Source: Mesobacillus campisalis
Lineage (GTDB): Bacteria; Bacillota; Bacilli; Bacillales; Cytobacillaceae
Direction of reading: 5' to 3'
Assembly: GCF_000986785.1 (NCBI RefSeq)
Contig: NZ_LAYY01000006.1
Span: 1 to 64,000, forward strand
DNA length: 64,000 nucleotides
In this document: positions 1 to 12,195 of the stretch, one piece after another
Position numbering within the stretch: the stretch's first letter is position 1
Layout: every line of letters starts with the position of its first letter
Translations under genes and position numbers: made by a program
The notes under the pieces: generated by a model
Seen by the model: the letters and a program-made list of their open reading frames with translations, nothing else
The model's database searches: none
Told to the model about the DNA's origin: nothing

Positions 1-83
1 CCCCCTAATTCTTTTGGACACCTACTTGAGAGAAACAGTACACTAGGGTCAAGAAAATCAAAAGAAGTTAGGGGGAGAGAAGA

Positions 84-398
84 ATGGCAAACAGAAAAAT
101 ACCAGCTCTTGAGGAAGTCAAAAAAAACTATGTCAGACTAGCTCTTGAGTCGGGGAATTATTCCTCTATTGCCCGTCATGCAGGTATCGATCGTACTACT
201 CTTAATAGGTGGATTCAGGAATATGAAGATGAAGTAAGAGGACAGATGGAGGACCCTGCCTCAGCGGTACTATCTATAGAACCTACGAAAGAAGAGTTAA
301 AGGCGAAATACGAACAGGCAATGAAACTGCTTGGTGAAAAAGAACTTGAAGTCGCTATGCTTAGGAATTTATTAAAAAAAAGCCAATCCCGGCCCTGA
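84..398 (+). CDS. IS3-family transposase OrfA (helix-turn-helix subunit)
   Basis: A 104-residue protein with an N-terminal helix-turn-helix (SSIARHAGIDRTTLNRWIQ, about residues 26-44) followed by a helical, leucine-rich C-terminus typical of OrfA multimerisation regions. It binds the element ends. The frame runs over eight A residues at 374-381 just before its stop. A -1 slip there enters the orfB frame, which is open through the junction, so an OrfAB fusion transposase is expected. The ATG follows a GGGGGAGAG ribosome site. Confidence 0.9.
   Translation: MANRKIPALEEVKKNYVRLALESGNYSSIARHAGIDRTTLNRWIQEYEDEVRGQMEDPASAVLSIEPTKEELKAKYEQAMKLLGEKELEVAMLRNLLKKSQSRP
374..382 (+). promoter_or_regulatory. 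A8G programmed -1 frameshift site in the IS element
   Basis: Eight A followed by G lies 15 bases before the orfA stop. Shifting back one base here joins codon 99 of orfA to the orfB frame without a stop. This is the standard way IS3 elements make the OrfAB fusion. Slippage is inferred, not shown. Confidence 0.75.
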
Positions 399-451
399 CG
401 GTCCTTGAAGAGATAAGGTTATGGGCAGAGGAGGGGTTTGCGATTACTAAA

Positions 452-1348
452 TTGGCAGAGGCAGCTGGAGTAAATCGGTCTTTATATTATTATCATGCGG
501 GGAGCGACGAAGAGATCGTAACCAAGGGAAAAAGGGGCCGTCCAATCCCAGGTTACTCAGTAACTGAAGCAGGAATTATTATCTCAGACGAACAGATAGA
601 GGAGTTCCTCATGGAGGCGATTGAGGGAGATGGGGCGACTTACGGCGTTAAGAATCTTACAGAATATCTGAGGGAGCATCACAAACTTAGAATCAACCAC
701 AAAAAGGTGGCTAGACTATGTGGCAAATTGGGAATTCTCCTTCCCCACCGGACAGGCAGCCCGAAGTATCCCAGACGTCTTGTCAGGAATCGACTAGTCA
801 CAGCTCCGAACCAGCATTGGCAACTGGATATTAAATATGGGTCAATTGAAGGAAGCCGAAGGTTTTTCTTTATCGCAAGCGCCATCGATGTGTTTGATAG
901 GCGTATTGTAGGTTATTACAGAGGCTCTAAATGCCAGGCGAAGGACATAACCGGAATGCTTAAGGAGGCCATTATCAGGAGAGGTCTGAAGGCCCCAGAG
1001 GAGCAGGATGGGCACTGTATCGTCCTTCGTACCGATAACGGCCCTCAGTTCGTAAGTAACCACTTTGGTGAATTCTGCGAAGAGAATAAAATCTTTCACG
1101 AGAGGATTCCTCCTAGGTCACCTAATTATAATGCATTTATCGAGTCGTTCCACAGCAACCTGGAACGTGATCTCTTCAGGCGTTTCACATTCGAATATTT
1201 TGAAGAGGCATATTACCGCATTGATGAGTACATGGAGTTCTACAATGAGAGAAGATACCATGGCAGTCTGGGGCGTATGTCTCCGGCCAAATTTTATGAA
1301 AAGTACAAGGATATTGGGTTTCCAGAAGAAATGGCTATCAGTCTATAA
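452..1348 (+). CDS. IS3-family transposase OrfB (DDE integrase domain)
   Basis: The catalytic part of the transposase, 298 residues from the first candidate start (TTG). The open frame extends upstream into the A8 slip site near 380, so most functional product is probably the frameshifted OrfAB fusion. An HTH_21-like region comes first, then an rve integrase core with the expected acidic triad: Asp in WQLDIKYG, Asp in RTDNGPQF and Glu in NAFIESFHSNLERD. The C-terminus has the FYNERRYHGSLG motif usual for IS3 OrfB. No internal stop is seen. Confidence 0.92.
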   Translation: MAEAAGVNRSLYYYHAGSDEEIVTKGKRGRPIPGYSVTEAGIIISDEQIEEFLMEAIEGDGATYGVKNLTEYLREHHKLRINHKKVARLCGKLGILLPHRTGSPKYPRRLVRNRLVTAPNQHWQLDIKYGSIEGSRRFFFIASAIDVFDRRIVGYYRGSKCQAKDITGMLKEAIIRRGLKAPEEQDGHCIVLRTDNGPQFVSNHFGEFCEENKIFHERIPPRSPNYNAFIESFHSNLERDLFRRFTFEYFEEAYYRIDEYMEFYNERRYHGSLGRMSPAKFYEKYKDIGFPEEMAISL

Positions 1349-1486
1349 ATAGCAAAAAAACACCCTTCTTCACTTATCTTTTACGAACGAAAGTGAAGAA
1401 GGAAAATAAAAAATAAAAAACTATGATAGAGCGAGAATGGTGAAGCAGGTGTCAGTAATTAGGGGGTCAAACCGATTTTTGATTTT

Positions 1487-1536
1487 ATTGCATCAATTAT
1501 TCAGTTAATTTGAAAAACCTGTGCCCAAACTGTGAC
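1487..1536 (+). repeat. Partial copy of the ATTGCATCAATTA intergenic repeat
   Basis: Seventeen bases after the IS end lies ATTGCATCAATTATT followed by a tail TTTGAAAAACCTGTG...AAACTGTGA. The same tail ends the longer copies at 28904-29015 and 30088-30199. Only the last 21-bp unit and the tail are present here. The upstream units may have been displaced when the IS inserted. Confidence 0.8.
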
Positions 1537-1592
1537 GGAACAGCATACCGGACGACCCCCCCAGCCCCCTGTCCCGGCCTCCCCCCGAATGG

Positions 1593-1598
1593 TATAAT
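1593..1598 (+). promoter_or_regulatory. Candidate -10 box before yesN-like gene
   Basis: TATAAT lies about 38 bases before the ATG of the response regulator gene. A good -35 box is not visible at the right spacing, so this is a weak promoter call. Confidence 0.35.
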
Positions 1599-1635
1599 AG
1601 AGTAATATATTTTTCCGCCGTTAGGGGTGACTGAA

Positions 1636-3138
1636 ATGAGAGCCAGGGTGCTGATTGTGGATGACGAGCTGCTGATCCGCCAGGGAATCAAGCATTATAT
1701 CGATTGGGAGCAGGAGGGCTTTGAAGTGGCCGGCGAAGCGTCGAACGGGCAGGAGGCGCTTCAGCTGATCGAAACGGCGAAGCCGCACATCATCTTGACC
1801 GATATCGTCATGCCGATCATAGACGGGGAAGAGCTGACGCGCATCGTCAAGGAGCGCTACCCGGAAATTGAAGTCATCATCCTCAGCAGTTTCGGTGAGT
1901 TCGACTATGTCCGCTCCGCCTTCCAAAGCGGGGTCGTCGATTATATCCTCAAGCCGAAGCTGGATGCCGAGGGACTTTTAAACGTGTTAAAAAAGGCGGC
2001 AGGCAGGATTCCGGGGCTGCAGCTAGATGGCGGCGGAAATGGAGGCTCCCTGCCTCTGTCAGCCATCATTGAGAAAGCCATATCAGGCTATGAAACGGAC
2101 TTCGGCAAGGCAGCACTCGCTGGTAGATTTCCATACGAGTATTTCTGTCTGTTGGGGACAAGCCCGGCGGAGCAGGGAGACAGGATCAAGCAAGCCGTGG
2201 AAACGGCCATTCCAGAGGGCGTCTTCGTCCCATTCCAAGGGAGGAAAGACGTACGCTGCCTCTTTGTCAACACGGGCAACCAGCAGTTCCAAGCCTTGCC
2301 GGGGCTTGCCCGGCAGCTCGCGGAGCCTGAAAATATCACATTGGCCATAAGCAGCGAATTCACTCAGCTTTCGAACATAAAAGAAGCGTATAATGAAATT
2401 CTTCAATTGCTGGATGTGTCTTTTTACCTTTCGGACCGAAAAGTGGTCAACGCATCCGATTTGCCGCCGCTGCCGCCGAAACCGGAAAGTTTTAGACATG
2501 ATTATTTTACAGAGGAAATAAAACGGAAGAACTTTGAACATGCTTTCTCGTATCTGGAAGCGCATGCAGCCGGCATGTCCGCTCAGTACGATACCGAAGT
2601 ATTCGAGTTTAAAACCTTTTTCGGGAACATCATCTTTAACATCACTGTCCTGCTCGGCAATATGGGCTATGAAGTGAAAGAGCTGGAGAAGCGGAAACAT
2701 GCTTATTTCCATGGAATTGAGGATGCAAAGACCGCGGGAAATGTACTCGGGCAGCTTTCTTCGTTCATTGCCGAAGCAAAGGCTTGCATTCAATCCTCAG
2801 TGAACCAGCCCGACAATGCGAACCTGAAAAAAGTGATGGATTATATTAGGGAGCATTATGCGGAGCCGCTCACACTGACAGAGGTGGCTAGGCATTTTCA
2901 TTTCAATCCATCGTATTTGTCGACCTATTTTTCGACTCATAATCAGGAAAGCTTTGTTGAGTATGTGAACAGGATCCGAATCGAGGAGGCATCCAGGCTG
3001 CTTGTCCATGGCTCGGCGCCCATTTCCGAAATCAGCGGAATGGTCGGGTTTTCGGACCACAGCTACTTTTGCAAGGTTTTTAAAAAATCAACGGGCCTGT
3101 CCCCGAGCCAATACAGAAGAAAGCAGCCGCGGAGATAA
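1636..3138 (+). CDS. YesN-type response regulator, AraC-family output domain
   Basis: A 500-residue two-component response regulator. The N-terminal receiver domain (about 1-120) has the acidic pair in VDDE, the phospho-acceptor Asp56 in LTDIVMP and the conserved Lys in YILKPK. The C-terminal 100 residues form a double helix-turn-helix AraC domain (LTEVARHFHFNPSYLSTYF, then ISGMVGFSDHSYFCKVFKK). The middle is the variable linker of YesN proteins. A GTG at 1627 is in frame, but it overlaps the AGGGGTG ribosome site that serves the ATG at 1636, so the ATG is preferred. The next gene is its histidine kinase, 3 bases away. It probably activates the sugar importer downstream. Confidence 0.93.
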   Translation: MRARVLIVDDELLIRQGIKHYIDWEQEGFEVAGEASNGQEALQLIETAKPHIILTDIVMPIIDGEELTRIVKERYPEIEVIILSSFGEFDYVRSAFQSGVVDYILKPKLDAEGLLNVLKKAAGRIPGLQLDGGGNGGSLPLSAIIEKAISGYETDFGKAALAGRFPYEYFCLLGTSPAEQGDRIKQAVETAIPEGVFVPFQGRKDVRCLFVNTGNQQFQALPGLARQLAEPENITLAISSEFTQLSNIKEAYNEILQLLDVSFYLSDRKVVNASDLPPLPPKPESFRHDYFTEEIKRKNFEHAFSYLEAHAAGMSAQYDTEVFEFKTFFGNIIFNITVLLGNMGYEVKELEKRKHAYFHGIEDAKTAGNVLGQLSSFIAEAKACIQSSVNQPDNANLKKVMDYIREHYAEPLTLTEVARHFHFNPSYLSTYFSTHNQESFVEYVNRIRIEEASRLLVHGSAPISEISGMVGFSDHSYFCKVFKKSTGLSPSQYRRKQPRR

Positions 3139-3141
3139 AAG

Positions 3142-4908
3142 ATGAAACTGATCCCAGAACGTTTTAAACACCAAGGCTTGTTCATCACCCTGTTTCTTTT
3201 TACCGTCCTGGTTGTCGTCACCGTTTCCGCGACGATTACCTGGCAGACGCTCCGCATGGCCGAGCAGTTCTTCATCGAACGGTTCAGCATTACGAATTCC
3301 AAGGTGATGAACCAGGTAAAAGACAGCTTTGAGTCCTTTAACTATTCAGTGGTCGTGGCATCGAACAACCTGCTGCAGAGCCACAGCATCAAAAGTATCC
3401 TCACCGAGGAGCACAGCAATTATGAGCAAATGTCCGCCTACTTTAATCTGGGGCAGCAGATGAACCGGATCCAGTCGATTGTCGACACACACGAAGTAAG
3501 CATCCTGATCACAGGGATCAACGGTATCACGTACTCCACCGACCGCACGTACTGGCCGATTACCGACGAAGAATTGAAGGCCAGTCACATCACCATCAGG
3601 ACGTACCAGGAGCCGAAAAAACTGATGTACCATTTTGACTATCGATCCTCGATTACAGGGTATACCGAGGACAATCGCTTCATTGTCGCTTCACGAGCGC
3701 TCCGGGAGCCGATTTCCGGCGAAATCTATGGCGCGATGTATTTTGCGATCCAGGAGAAGGAACTGAAAAGATTCTACAGCAATTACACAAGTCCGGGGAA
3801 TGATGTCTTCCTGCTCGATGCGGCCGGAACGATTGTATCCAGTTCAGATACCGGACTCATCGGCCAGACAGATGAAGATTTGCTTAGCTACACACGTGAA
3901 ATCAGGAACAGCGGCGAGCCTTACATCCTCGCCGATTTTAACGGCAAAGAGCAGATCCTCTTAATGGATTATCTGCCTTCATATGATATGTATTTGTTTA
4001 ATGTCATCGACAAGGAAACAGCTTTTGGCGATATTATCGATAATAAAGAGATTGTGATGATATCCGTGCTGATCACGCTGGTAGCGCTGCTGGTCGTGTT
4101 CTTCGCTTCAAGGAGGATGACAACCGCCCTGTCTGTTCTGGCTAAACAGATTTCGAGCACCTCCAAGCACGATTTCCAGCAGTATGTCGATGTGGCCGGC
4201 ACCTATGAAACCAGGAAAATCGGATATGCGATCAACAGCATGCTCGATGAGCTTCACAATTATGTGGACCAGCTGATGATTACCCAAAAAGAAAAGCGCA
4301 ACGCTGAACTCGCAGCCTTGCAGCAGCAGATCAATCCGCATTTCCTGTACAACACGCTCACTTCCATCAAATTCATGGTGCTGCAGGGAAGCAAGGAAGA
4401 AGCGACGGAAACGATCCATGCGCTGATTTCACTTTTGCAAAACACAATCGGCAACATCAGCGAGACCGTCACCGTCGAGCAGGAAGTCGAGAACCTCAAA
4501 AATTATGTGCTGATTAATCAAAAAAGGTATGGCGACCGCATCAAGGTGAATTATTTCGTCGCTCCCGACTGCTCGGAGCACCCGATCCCCAAGCTGATTC
4601 TCCAGCCTTTCATGGAAAACTCCTTTTTCCATGCGTTCAACCATAAGCAGGAAGGCTATGTGAATGTGCTGATCTGGCGGGACGGTGAGCGCTTGCTTTG
4701 CGAGGTGGCCGACAATGGCGACGGCATGGAGCTGGATGCTAGCGGACTGCCGGATCCAAAACGCAAGCAGCAGATGTTTTCCGGCATCGGCGTCCAGAAT
4801 GTGCACCAGCGGATCCAGCTTATTTACGGCGAGGAGTACGGCGTGAATATTGACAGCGAACCAGGGGAAGGCACGACCGTCAGGATTACCCTTCCGTTTA
4901 ATCAATAA
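3142..4908 (+). CDS. YesM-type sensor histidine kinase
   Basis: A 588-residue membrane kinase. One membrane segment near residues 13-35 and a second near 303-325 bracket a large extracellular sensor domain. A HAMP-like linker, a His_kinase (PF06580) region with His400 in QINPHFLYNTL, and an ATPase domain (LQPFMENSFFHAF N-box, DNGDGM and GIGVQNV G-boxes) follow. YesM proteins sense sugars or the loaded binding protein and phosphorylate YesN. The gene directly follows the regulator, and the pair sits upstream of a sugar ABC importer, the usual arrangement. Confidence 0.93.
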   Translation: MKLIPERFKHQGLFITLFLFTVLVVVTVSATITWQTLRMAEQFFIERFSITNSKVMNQVKDSFESFNYSVVVASNNLLQSHSIKSILTEEHSNYEQMSAYFNLGQQMNRIQSIVDTHEVSILITGINGITYSTDRTYWPITDEELKASHITIRTYQEPKKLMYHFDYRSSITGYTEDNRFIVASRALREPISGEIYGAMYFAIQEKELKRFYSNYTSPGNDVFLLDAAGTIVSSSDTGLIGQTDEDLLSYTREIRNSGEPYILADFNGKEQILLMDYLPSYDMYLFNVIDKETAFGDIIDNKEIVMISVLITLVALLVVFFASRRMTTALSVLAKQISSTSKHDFQQYVDVAGTYETRKIGYAINSMLDELHNYVDQLMITQKEKRNAELAALQQQINPHFLYNTLTSIKFMVLQGSKEEATETIHALISLLQNTIGNISETVTVEQEVENLKNYVLINQKRYGDRIKVNYFVAPDCSEHPIPKLILQPFMENSFFHAFNHKQEGYVNVLIWRDGERLLCEVADNGDGMELDASGLPDPKRKQQMFSGIGVQNVHQRIQLIYGEEYGVNIDSEPGEGTTVRITLPFNQ

Positions 4909-4940
4909 AAAAGGATTGATTTTACTGCGATTGAAAAATA

Positions 4941-5125
4941 AGCGGAGAAATCCCGCTTAAATTGGGAAATACCAACATTTCCCGAAATATAAGGGGAGTT
5001 TTTCCGTTTATATTCGCTTTTTCCTTAGATTTAGGCCTGAATTGTGAACTTAATCGGAATAAATCCGCCTATTTCTGCTTGTTAAGCCCCTGTTATATGC
5101 ATTAACCGGAATTTCTCCGTTTATT
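4941..5125. repeat. Four dispersed CGGA/TCCG hairpin repeats
   Basis: Four related motifs of the form TTAA-CGGA-N5-TCCG-TTTA, each a small inverted repeat, have the CGGA (or GGGA) core at about 4943, 4994, 5055 and 5107. The steps are 51, 61 and 52 bp. They fill most of the gap between yesM and the binding protein. No open frame of interest lies here. The role is unknown. Confidence 0.65.
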
Positions 5126-5134
5126 GAAGAAGAT

Positions 5135-5170
5135 GCAGTCCAGTTCAGATGCGAGTTGGACTGCTTTTTT
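5135..5170 (+). terminator. Rho-independent terminator
   Basis: An 8-bp stem, GCAGTCCA with TGGACTGC, is followed by six T. It lies downstream of the yesM-like gene and before the importer operon and would separate their transcripts. Confidence 0.75.
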
Positions 5171-5243
5171 CTGTGCAAATACTCAAGTCCTTTTCTTTTA
5201 TCTAAAAATAATCCAAAAATCCAATAAAAGTACAAACAATTTC

Positions 5244-5259
5244 ATGTAAACGCATTCAA
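5244..5259 (+). promoter_or_regulatory. CcpA cre site
   Basis: ATGTAAACGCATTCAA matches the Bacillus cre consensus WTGNAARCGNWWWCAW at every position. It lies 118 bases before the binding-protein ATG and upstream of its probable -10 box. It predicts carbon catabolite control of the importer and lacZ operon. Confidence 0.8.
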
Positions 5260-5326
5260 ATCACAAAAATAGTCCAAAAAAACAAAAAATTTGTCCTAAC
5301 GGCAAAGTCGGGCACGGTGCTAACAT

Positions 5327-5346
5327 TATAAATGTAAGAGCTTACA
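5327..5346 (+). promoter_or_regulatory. Candidate -10 box with operator-like inverted repeat
   Basis: TATAAAT at 5327-5333 runs into a perfect inverted repeat, TGTAAG-AG-CTTACA, at 5333-5346, about 30 bases before the ribosome site. No consensus -35 box is visible at the right distance, which would fit a promoter needing the YesN-type activator. The factor that binds is not known. Confidence 0.45.
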
Positions 5347-5376
5347 AAATTTATTCCTACACATGGGGGGACAACA

Positions 5377-6663
5377 ATGAAAAAGGTACTGTCATTCTTG
5401 CTGATCAGCGTTCTGATGCTGGCGGCTTGCTCATCCGGGTCGGATACAGAGAGCACATCGGGAGAATCAAAAGACACAAACCAGATTACCGTTTGGGCAT
5501 GGGATCCGAATTTTAACATCAAAGCTTTTAATATCGCAAAAGAAACCTATCAGGCTGAAAATCCTGACCTTGAGATTAAGATTGTTGAAAATGGCCAGAA
5601 GGACATTGTCCAGAAGCTGAACACAACTTTAAGTTCGGGAACGACAAAAGGCCTTCCAAATATCGTCCTGATTGAGGACTACCGGGCGCAAGGCTTCCTG
5701 CAGGCCTACCCTGACATGTTCCACAAACTGTCGGATACGATTGATGCAGACGCATTTGCTTCCTATAAAATGGCGCCGACAAGCGTGGACGGCGAAAACT
5801 ACGGCCTTCCGTTCGACACAGGTGTAACCGGGCTCTACTTCCGTACGGACTATCTGGAGGAAGCTGGCTATTCTGTAGAGGACATGCAGAACATTACATG
5901 GGACGAGTACATCGAAATCGGCAAAAAGGTGAAGGAAGCAACAGGAAAGAACATGCTGACACAGGATCCGAAAGAACCGAGCCTGCTTCGCGTCATGATC
6001 CAGACAGTAGGTTCCTGGTATGTGAAAGAAGATGGAAAAACTCCAAACATTGAAGGAAATGAAGCCTTGAAGGAAGCATTCGAAACGTATAAAGCGATGC
6101 TCGAAGCGGACATCGTCAAACCAGTATCCGACTGGAGCCAGTTTGTCGGCGCCTTCAACTCAGGCGAGGTCGCAACCGTTCCGACAGGAAACTGGATCAC
6201 ACCATCCGTCAAGGCGGAAGAATCCCAGGCTGGCAAATGGGCGGTTGCCCCAATTCCGCGCCAGTCAAGTAAAGAATCTGTCAATGCCTCCAACCTTGGC
6301 GGAAGCTCCATTTATGTCCTGAATATTGATGGCAAAGAACAGGCAGTGGATTTCCTTGCAAAGACATTCGGCTCCAATGTGGATTTCTATGAGAAGCTAA
6401 ATAAGGAAATGGGGGCCATCGGAACCTATATCCCGGCTGCCGAAAGCGAAGCGTACAAAGCGGAAGATGAGTTCTTTGGCGGCCAGCAGGTAACCGCGGA
6501 TTTCGCTGCCTGGATGGAACAGATTCCGCAAGTCAACTACGGCCTGCACACCTATGCGATTGAGGACATTCTTGCAGTAGAAATGCAAAACTACCTCAAA
6601 GGAAAAGACCTCGACCAGGTTCTTAAAGACGCTCAACAGCAGGCAGAAGCACAAATCAAATAA
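5377..6663 (+). CDS. Sugar ABC transporter substrate-binding lipoprotein
   Basis: A 428-residue family 1 extracellular solute-binding protein. A signal peptide ends in the lipobox LAAC (Cys18), followed by a Ser/Thr/Glu-rich linker and a mature fold beginning ITVWAWDPN. It captures sugar outside the membrane for the two permeases that follow. A GGGGGGACAAC ribosome site precedes the ATG. The neighbours (YesMN, LacZ, alpha-galactosidase) point to a galactoside or galacto-oligosaccharide, but the ligand cannot be read from the sequence. Confidence 0.92.
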   Translation: MKKVLSFLLISVLMLAACSSGSDTESTSGESKDTNQITVWAWDPNFNIKAFNIAKETYQAENPDLEIKIVENGQKDIVQKLNTTLSSGTTKGLPNIVLIEDYRAQGFLQAYPDMFHKLSDTIDADAFASYKMAPTSVDGENYGLPFDTGVTGLYFRTDYLEEAGYSVEDMQNITWDEYIEIGKKVKEATGKNMLTQDPKEPSLLRVMIQTVGSWYVKEDGKTPNIEGNEALKEAFETYKAMLEADIVKPVSDWSQFVGAFNSGEVATVPTGNWITPSVKAEESQAGKWAVAPIPRQSSKESVNASNLGGSSIYVLNIDGKEQAVDFLAKTFGSNVDFYEKLNKEMGAIGTYIPAAESEAYKAEDEFFGGQQVTADFAAWMEQIPQVNYGLHTYAIEDILAVEMQNYLKGKDLDQVLKDAQQQAEAQIK

Positions 6664-6817
6664 CATCATCGGCGCAGGCCTCTTGTAAAAATGATAAAAA
6701 GCAAGCCTTGGGAGTCGCCGGCTTTCCGTTTCAGGTTACCTGATGGAGGCGGATTTCCCGAGGCTGTCTTTTTTATAGACCAGAGGGATTGCAAGATATA
6801 CAAGGAGTTGATTTGAA

Positions 6818-7765
6818 ATGATCCCAGCGAAAGCGACCGAAAACCTTTCAACCGAAAAAACGGGCAAGGGCCGCACTGAAGCTAAAACCATGCGCAATCT
6901 CAAAAGGAAAAACGCCATGGTAGGCTGGTCGTTCATTGCGATTGCCAGCATCATGATCTGCGTGTTCTATTTTTATCCAATGATTCAGGCGCTGCTTTTG
7001 TCCTTCCAGTCGGGAACCGGAGCAAACCTGAGTTTTGTCGGTCTTGAAAACTATGCCCGTCTGTTTAAGGATCCAACCTTCCTGACCACCGTGAAAAATA
7101 CGGTCATTTACCTGATGGTCCAGGTGCCGGCGATGATCCTGCTCGCCATGTTCCTTTCCGTGCTATTGAACAACAAGAGCTTGAAATACCGGGGCTTTTT
7201 CCGTACCGCCATCTTTTTGCCGGCGGTCACCTCGCTTGTTGCCTATTCGGTTATATTTAAATACCTGTTTGCACAGGATGGCATCATCAACCAGATGCTG
7301 ATGAAAGTGTCGCTCATCGCCGAGCCCATCCAGTGGCTGACCGACCCTTTCTGGGCGAAAGTGACGATCATCCTTGCGATCACCTGGAGATGGACAGGCT
7401 ACAATATGATTTTTTACTTGTCCGCCCTTCAGAATATTGACGAATCCATCTATGAAGCAGCGAAAATCGATGGGGCCACACCAATCCAGACATTCTTTAA
7501 AATTACCGTTCCGATGCTGAAGCCAATCATCCTGTTTACATCGATTACTTCGACGATCGGAACCCTGCAGCTTTTTGATGAAGTCATGAATATTACCGCA
7601 GGCGGACCAGCCAATGCGACCATGACCATTTCCCAATACATTTACAATCTGTCATTCAAGTACACGCCAGACTTTGGCTATGCCGCGACCGTTTCGTATG
7701 CCATTGTCATCATGATCGTGATTTTCTCCATCATCCAGTTTAAAGTTGCAGGTGATAAAAAATGA
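6818..7765 (+). CDS. Sugar ABC transporter permease (MalF-like)
   Basis: A 315-residue inner-membrane permease with about six transmembrane segments after a basic N-terminus of some 35 residues. The EAA loop that contacts the ATPase is visible as EAAKIDGATPIQTFFKITVP. The ATG follows AAGGAG. Its stop overlaps the start of the next permease by 4 bases. A 150-bp gap separates it from the binding-protein gene. No ATPase gene is nearby, so a shared MsmX-type ATPase encoded elsewhere is likely. Confidence 0.93.
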   Translation: MIPAKATENLSTEKTGKGRTEAKTMRNLKRKNAMVGWSFIAIASIMICVFYFYPMIQALLLSFQSGTGANLSFVGLENYARLFKDPTFLTTVKNTVIYLMVQVPAMILLAMFLSVLLNNKSLKYRGFFRTAIFLPAVTSLVAYSVIFKYLFAQDGIINQMLMKVSLIAEPIQWLTDPFWAKVTIILAITWRWTGYNMIFYLSALQNIDESIYEAAKIDGATPIQTFFKITVPMLKPIILFTSITSTIGTLQLFDEVMNITAGGPANATMTISQYIYNLSFKYTPDFGYAATVSYAIVIMIVIFSIIQFKVAGDKK

Positions 7766-8586
7766 GCAAATTCAATAAAATTTTTGTTTATAGTGTTCTG
7801 ATTATTGCGTCGTTAGTTTCCGTATTCCCATTTTTATGGATGATTGTCTCGGCTACGAACAAATCATCTGATGTCACACAGGGCCGCCTGTTGCCTGGAA
7901 GCCACCTCTTCGAAAATGTGACCAACCTGCTGAATACGGTCGAGCTTGTGCCAGCGCTGATGAACTCGGCTAAAATTTCGATTGCTACCACCATCCTTGC
8001 GATGCTGATTGCCTCCCTGGCAGGCTATGGATTTGAAATTTTCCAAAGCAGGGGGAAGGATATCGTCTTCAATATTCTCCTGCTGTCAATGATGATTCCG
8101 TTTGCCGCCCTGATGGTACCATTGTTCAGGATGTTCGGGGATATTTCGGGCGTTTTGCCGATGATCGGCATTGATACACTGACAGCTGCCGTACTGCCAA
8201 CCGTGACAACGGCCTTCCTGATCTTTTTCTTCCGCCAGAACACGAAGATGTTCCCGAAGGAAATCCTCGAAGCGGGCCGGATGGACGGTCTGGGCGAGCT
8301 GGGAATTTTCTTTAAAATTTATGTGCCAACCATGAAAACGACGTATGCAGCGGCGGCCATCATTACGTTCATGGCCAGCTGGAACAACTACCTGTGGCCG
8401 CTCGTTGTGCTTCAGTCACCGGAAAAACAGACGATTCCATTGCTGATTTCCAATCTTGGATCAAGCTACTCGCCTGATTTCGGCATGATCATGACCGCGA
8501 TTGTGATTGCGACATTGCCGACGGCGCTGATTTTCTTCCTGATGCAGAAGCACTTTGTTGCCGGCATGATGGGATCGGTTAAATAA
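7762..8586 (+). CDS. Sugar ABC transporter permease (MalG-like)
   Basis: A 274-residue permease with about six transmembrane segments and the EAA motif EAGRMDGLGELGIFFKIYVP. It pairs with the preceding permease in a heterodimeric channel. The ATGA overlap with the upstream gene indicates translational coupling. lacZ follows 24 bases later and is probably in the same transcript. Confidence 0.93.
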   Translation: MSKFNKIFVYSVLIIASLVSVFPFLWMIVSATNKSSDVTQGRLLPGSHLFENVTNLLNTVELVPALMNSAKISIATTILAMLIASLAGYGFEIFQSRGKDIVFNILLLSMMIPFAALMVPLFRMFGDISGVLPMIGIDTLTAAVLPTVTTAFLIFFFRQNTKMFPKEILEAGRMDGLGELGIFFKIYVPTMKTTYAAAAIITFMASWNNYLWPLVVLQSPEKQTIPLLISNLGSSYSPDFGMIMTAIVIATLPTALIFFLMQKHFVAGMMGSVK

Positions 8587-11631
<3,045 letters not shown>

Positions 11632-11644
11632 TAGATTTTCAGGT

Positions 11645-11674
11645 AAAGAGTCTGGTTTTATCGGACTCTTTGCT
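11645..11674 (+). terminator. Possible terminator after lacZ
   Basis: AAAGAGTC and GACTCTTT form an 8-bp stem around an 11-base loop, but only three T follow. It may be a weak terminator or a processing hairpin. Confidence 0.45.
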
Positions 11675-11759
11675 TGGGTTATAGGAAGGTTTCATGGGAA
11701 GTTCCGGGAGTTATGGACAGAGCTGGGGAATTGGAACCCGCTTTGGATGAAAATCGATG

Positions 11760-12195
11760 CTGACGGTCGCCAAAAGGGTTGATAGGCGCCCGTGGCGGTT
11801 GAAAATAGGAGTTGGCGGTTGGCAATGGGGTTGATAGGCGCCCCTGCTGGTTAAAAATGAGGTTGGCGGTCGGCAATAGGGTTGATAGGCGCCCGTGCGG
11901 GGTGAAACTCGGAGCTGGCAGTCGCCAATAGGGTTGATAGGCGCCCTTGGCGGCTGAAAATAGGTGTTGAAGGTCGCCAAAAGGGTTGATAGGCGCCCGT
12001 GGCGGTTGAAAATAGGAGTTGGCGGTCGTCAATAGGGGTGATAGGCGCCCGTGGCGGTTGAAAATAGGAGTTGGCGGTCGCCAATGGGGTTGATAGGCGC
12101 CCTTGGCGGTTGAAAATAGGTGTTGACGGTCGCCAAAAGGGTTGATAGGCGCCCGTGGCGGTTGAAAATAGGAGTTGGCGGTCGCCAATAAGCCT
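11760..12195. repeat. Tandem array with 52-bp period (eight units)
   Basis: The core GTTGATAGGCGCCC recurs at 11778, 11830, 11881, 11933, 11985, 12037, 12089 and 12141, a step of 51-52 bp. Each unit also has GGCGGTTGAAAATAGG and GGCGGTCGCCAA segments. Units differ by scattered substitutions, so this is not a recent expansion. The reverse strand is open over about 180 codons because the repeat lacks stops, but that frame only translates the repeat and is not a credible gene. Confidence 0.9.

Larger units (their letters stand above)
1..1469 (+). mobile_element. IS3-family insertion sequence
   Basis: The two ends are imperfect inverted repeats. The left end starts CCCCCTAATT and continues to GACACCTACTT. 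The right end (1439-1469), read in reverse complement, is TGACCCCCTAATT followed after 3 bases by GACACCTGCTT. IS3 elements end in TG...CA, so the left tip probably starts 3 bases before the window and the right tip is the TCA at 1467-1469. Inside are orfA and orfB in overlapping frames with an A8 slip site. The target duplication cannot be checked because the left flank is missing. The open frames suggest an intact, possibly active copy. Confidence 0.88.
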
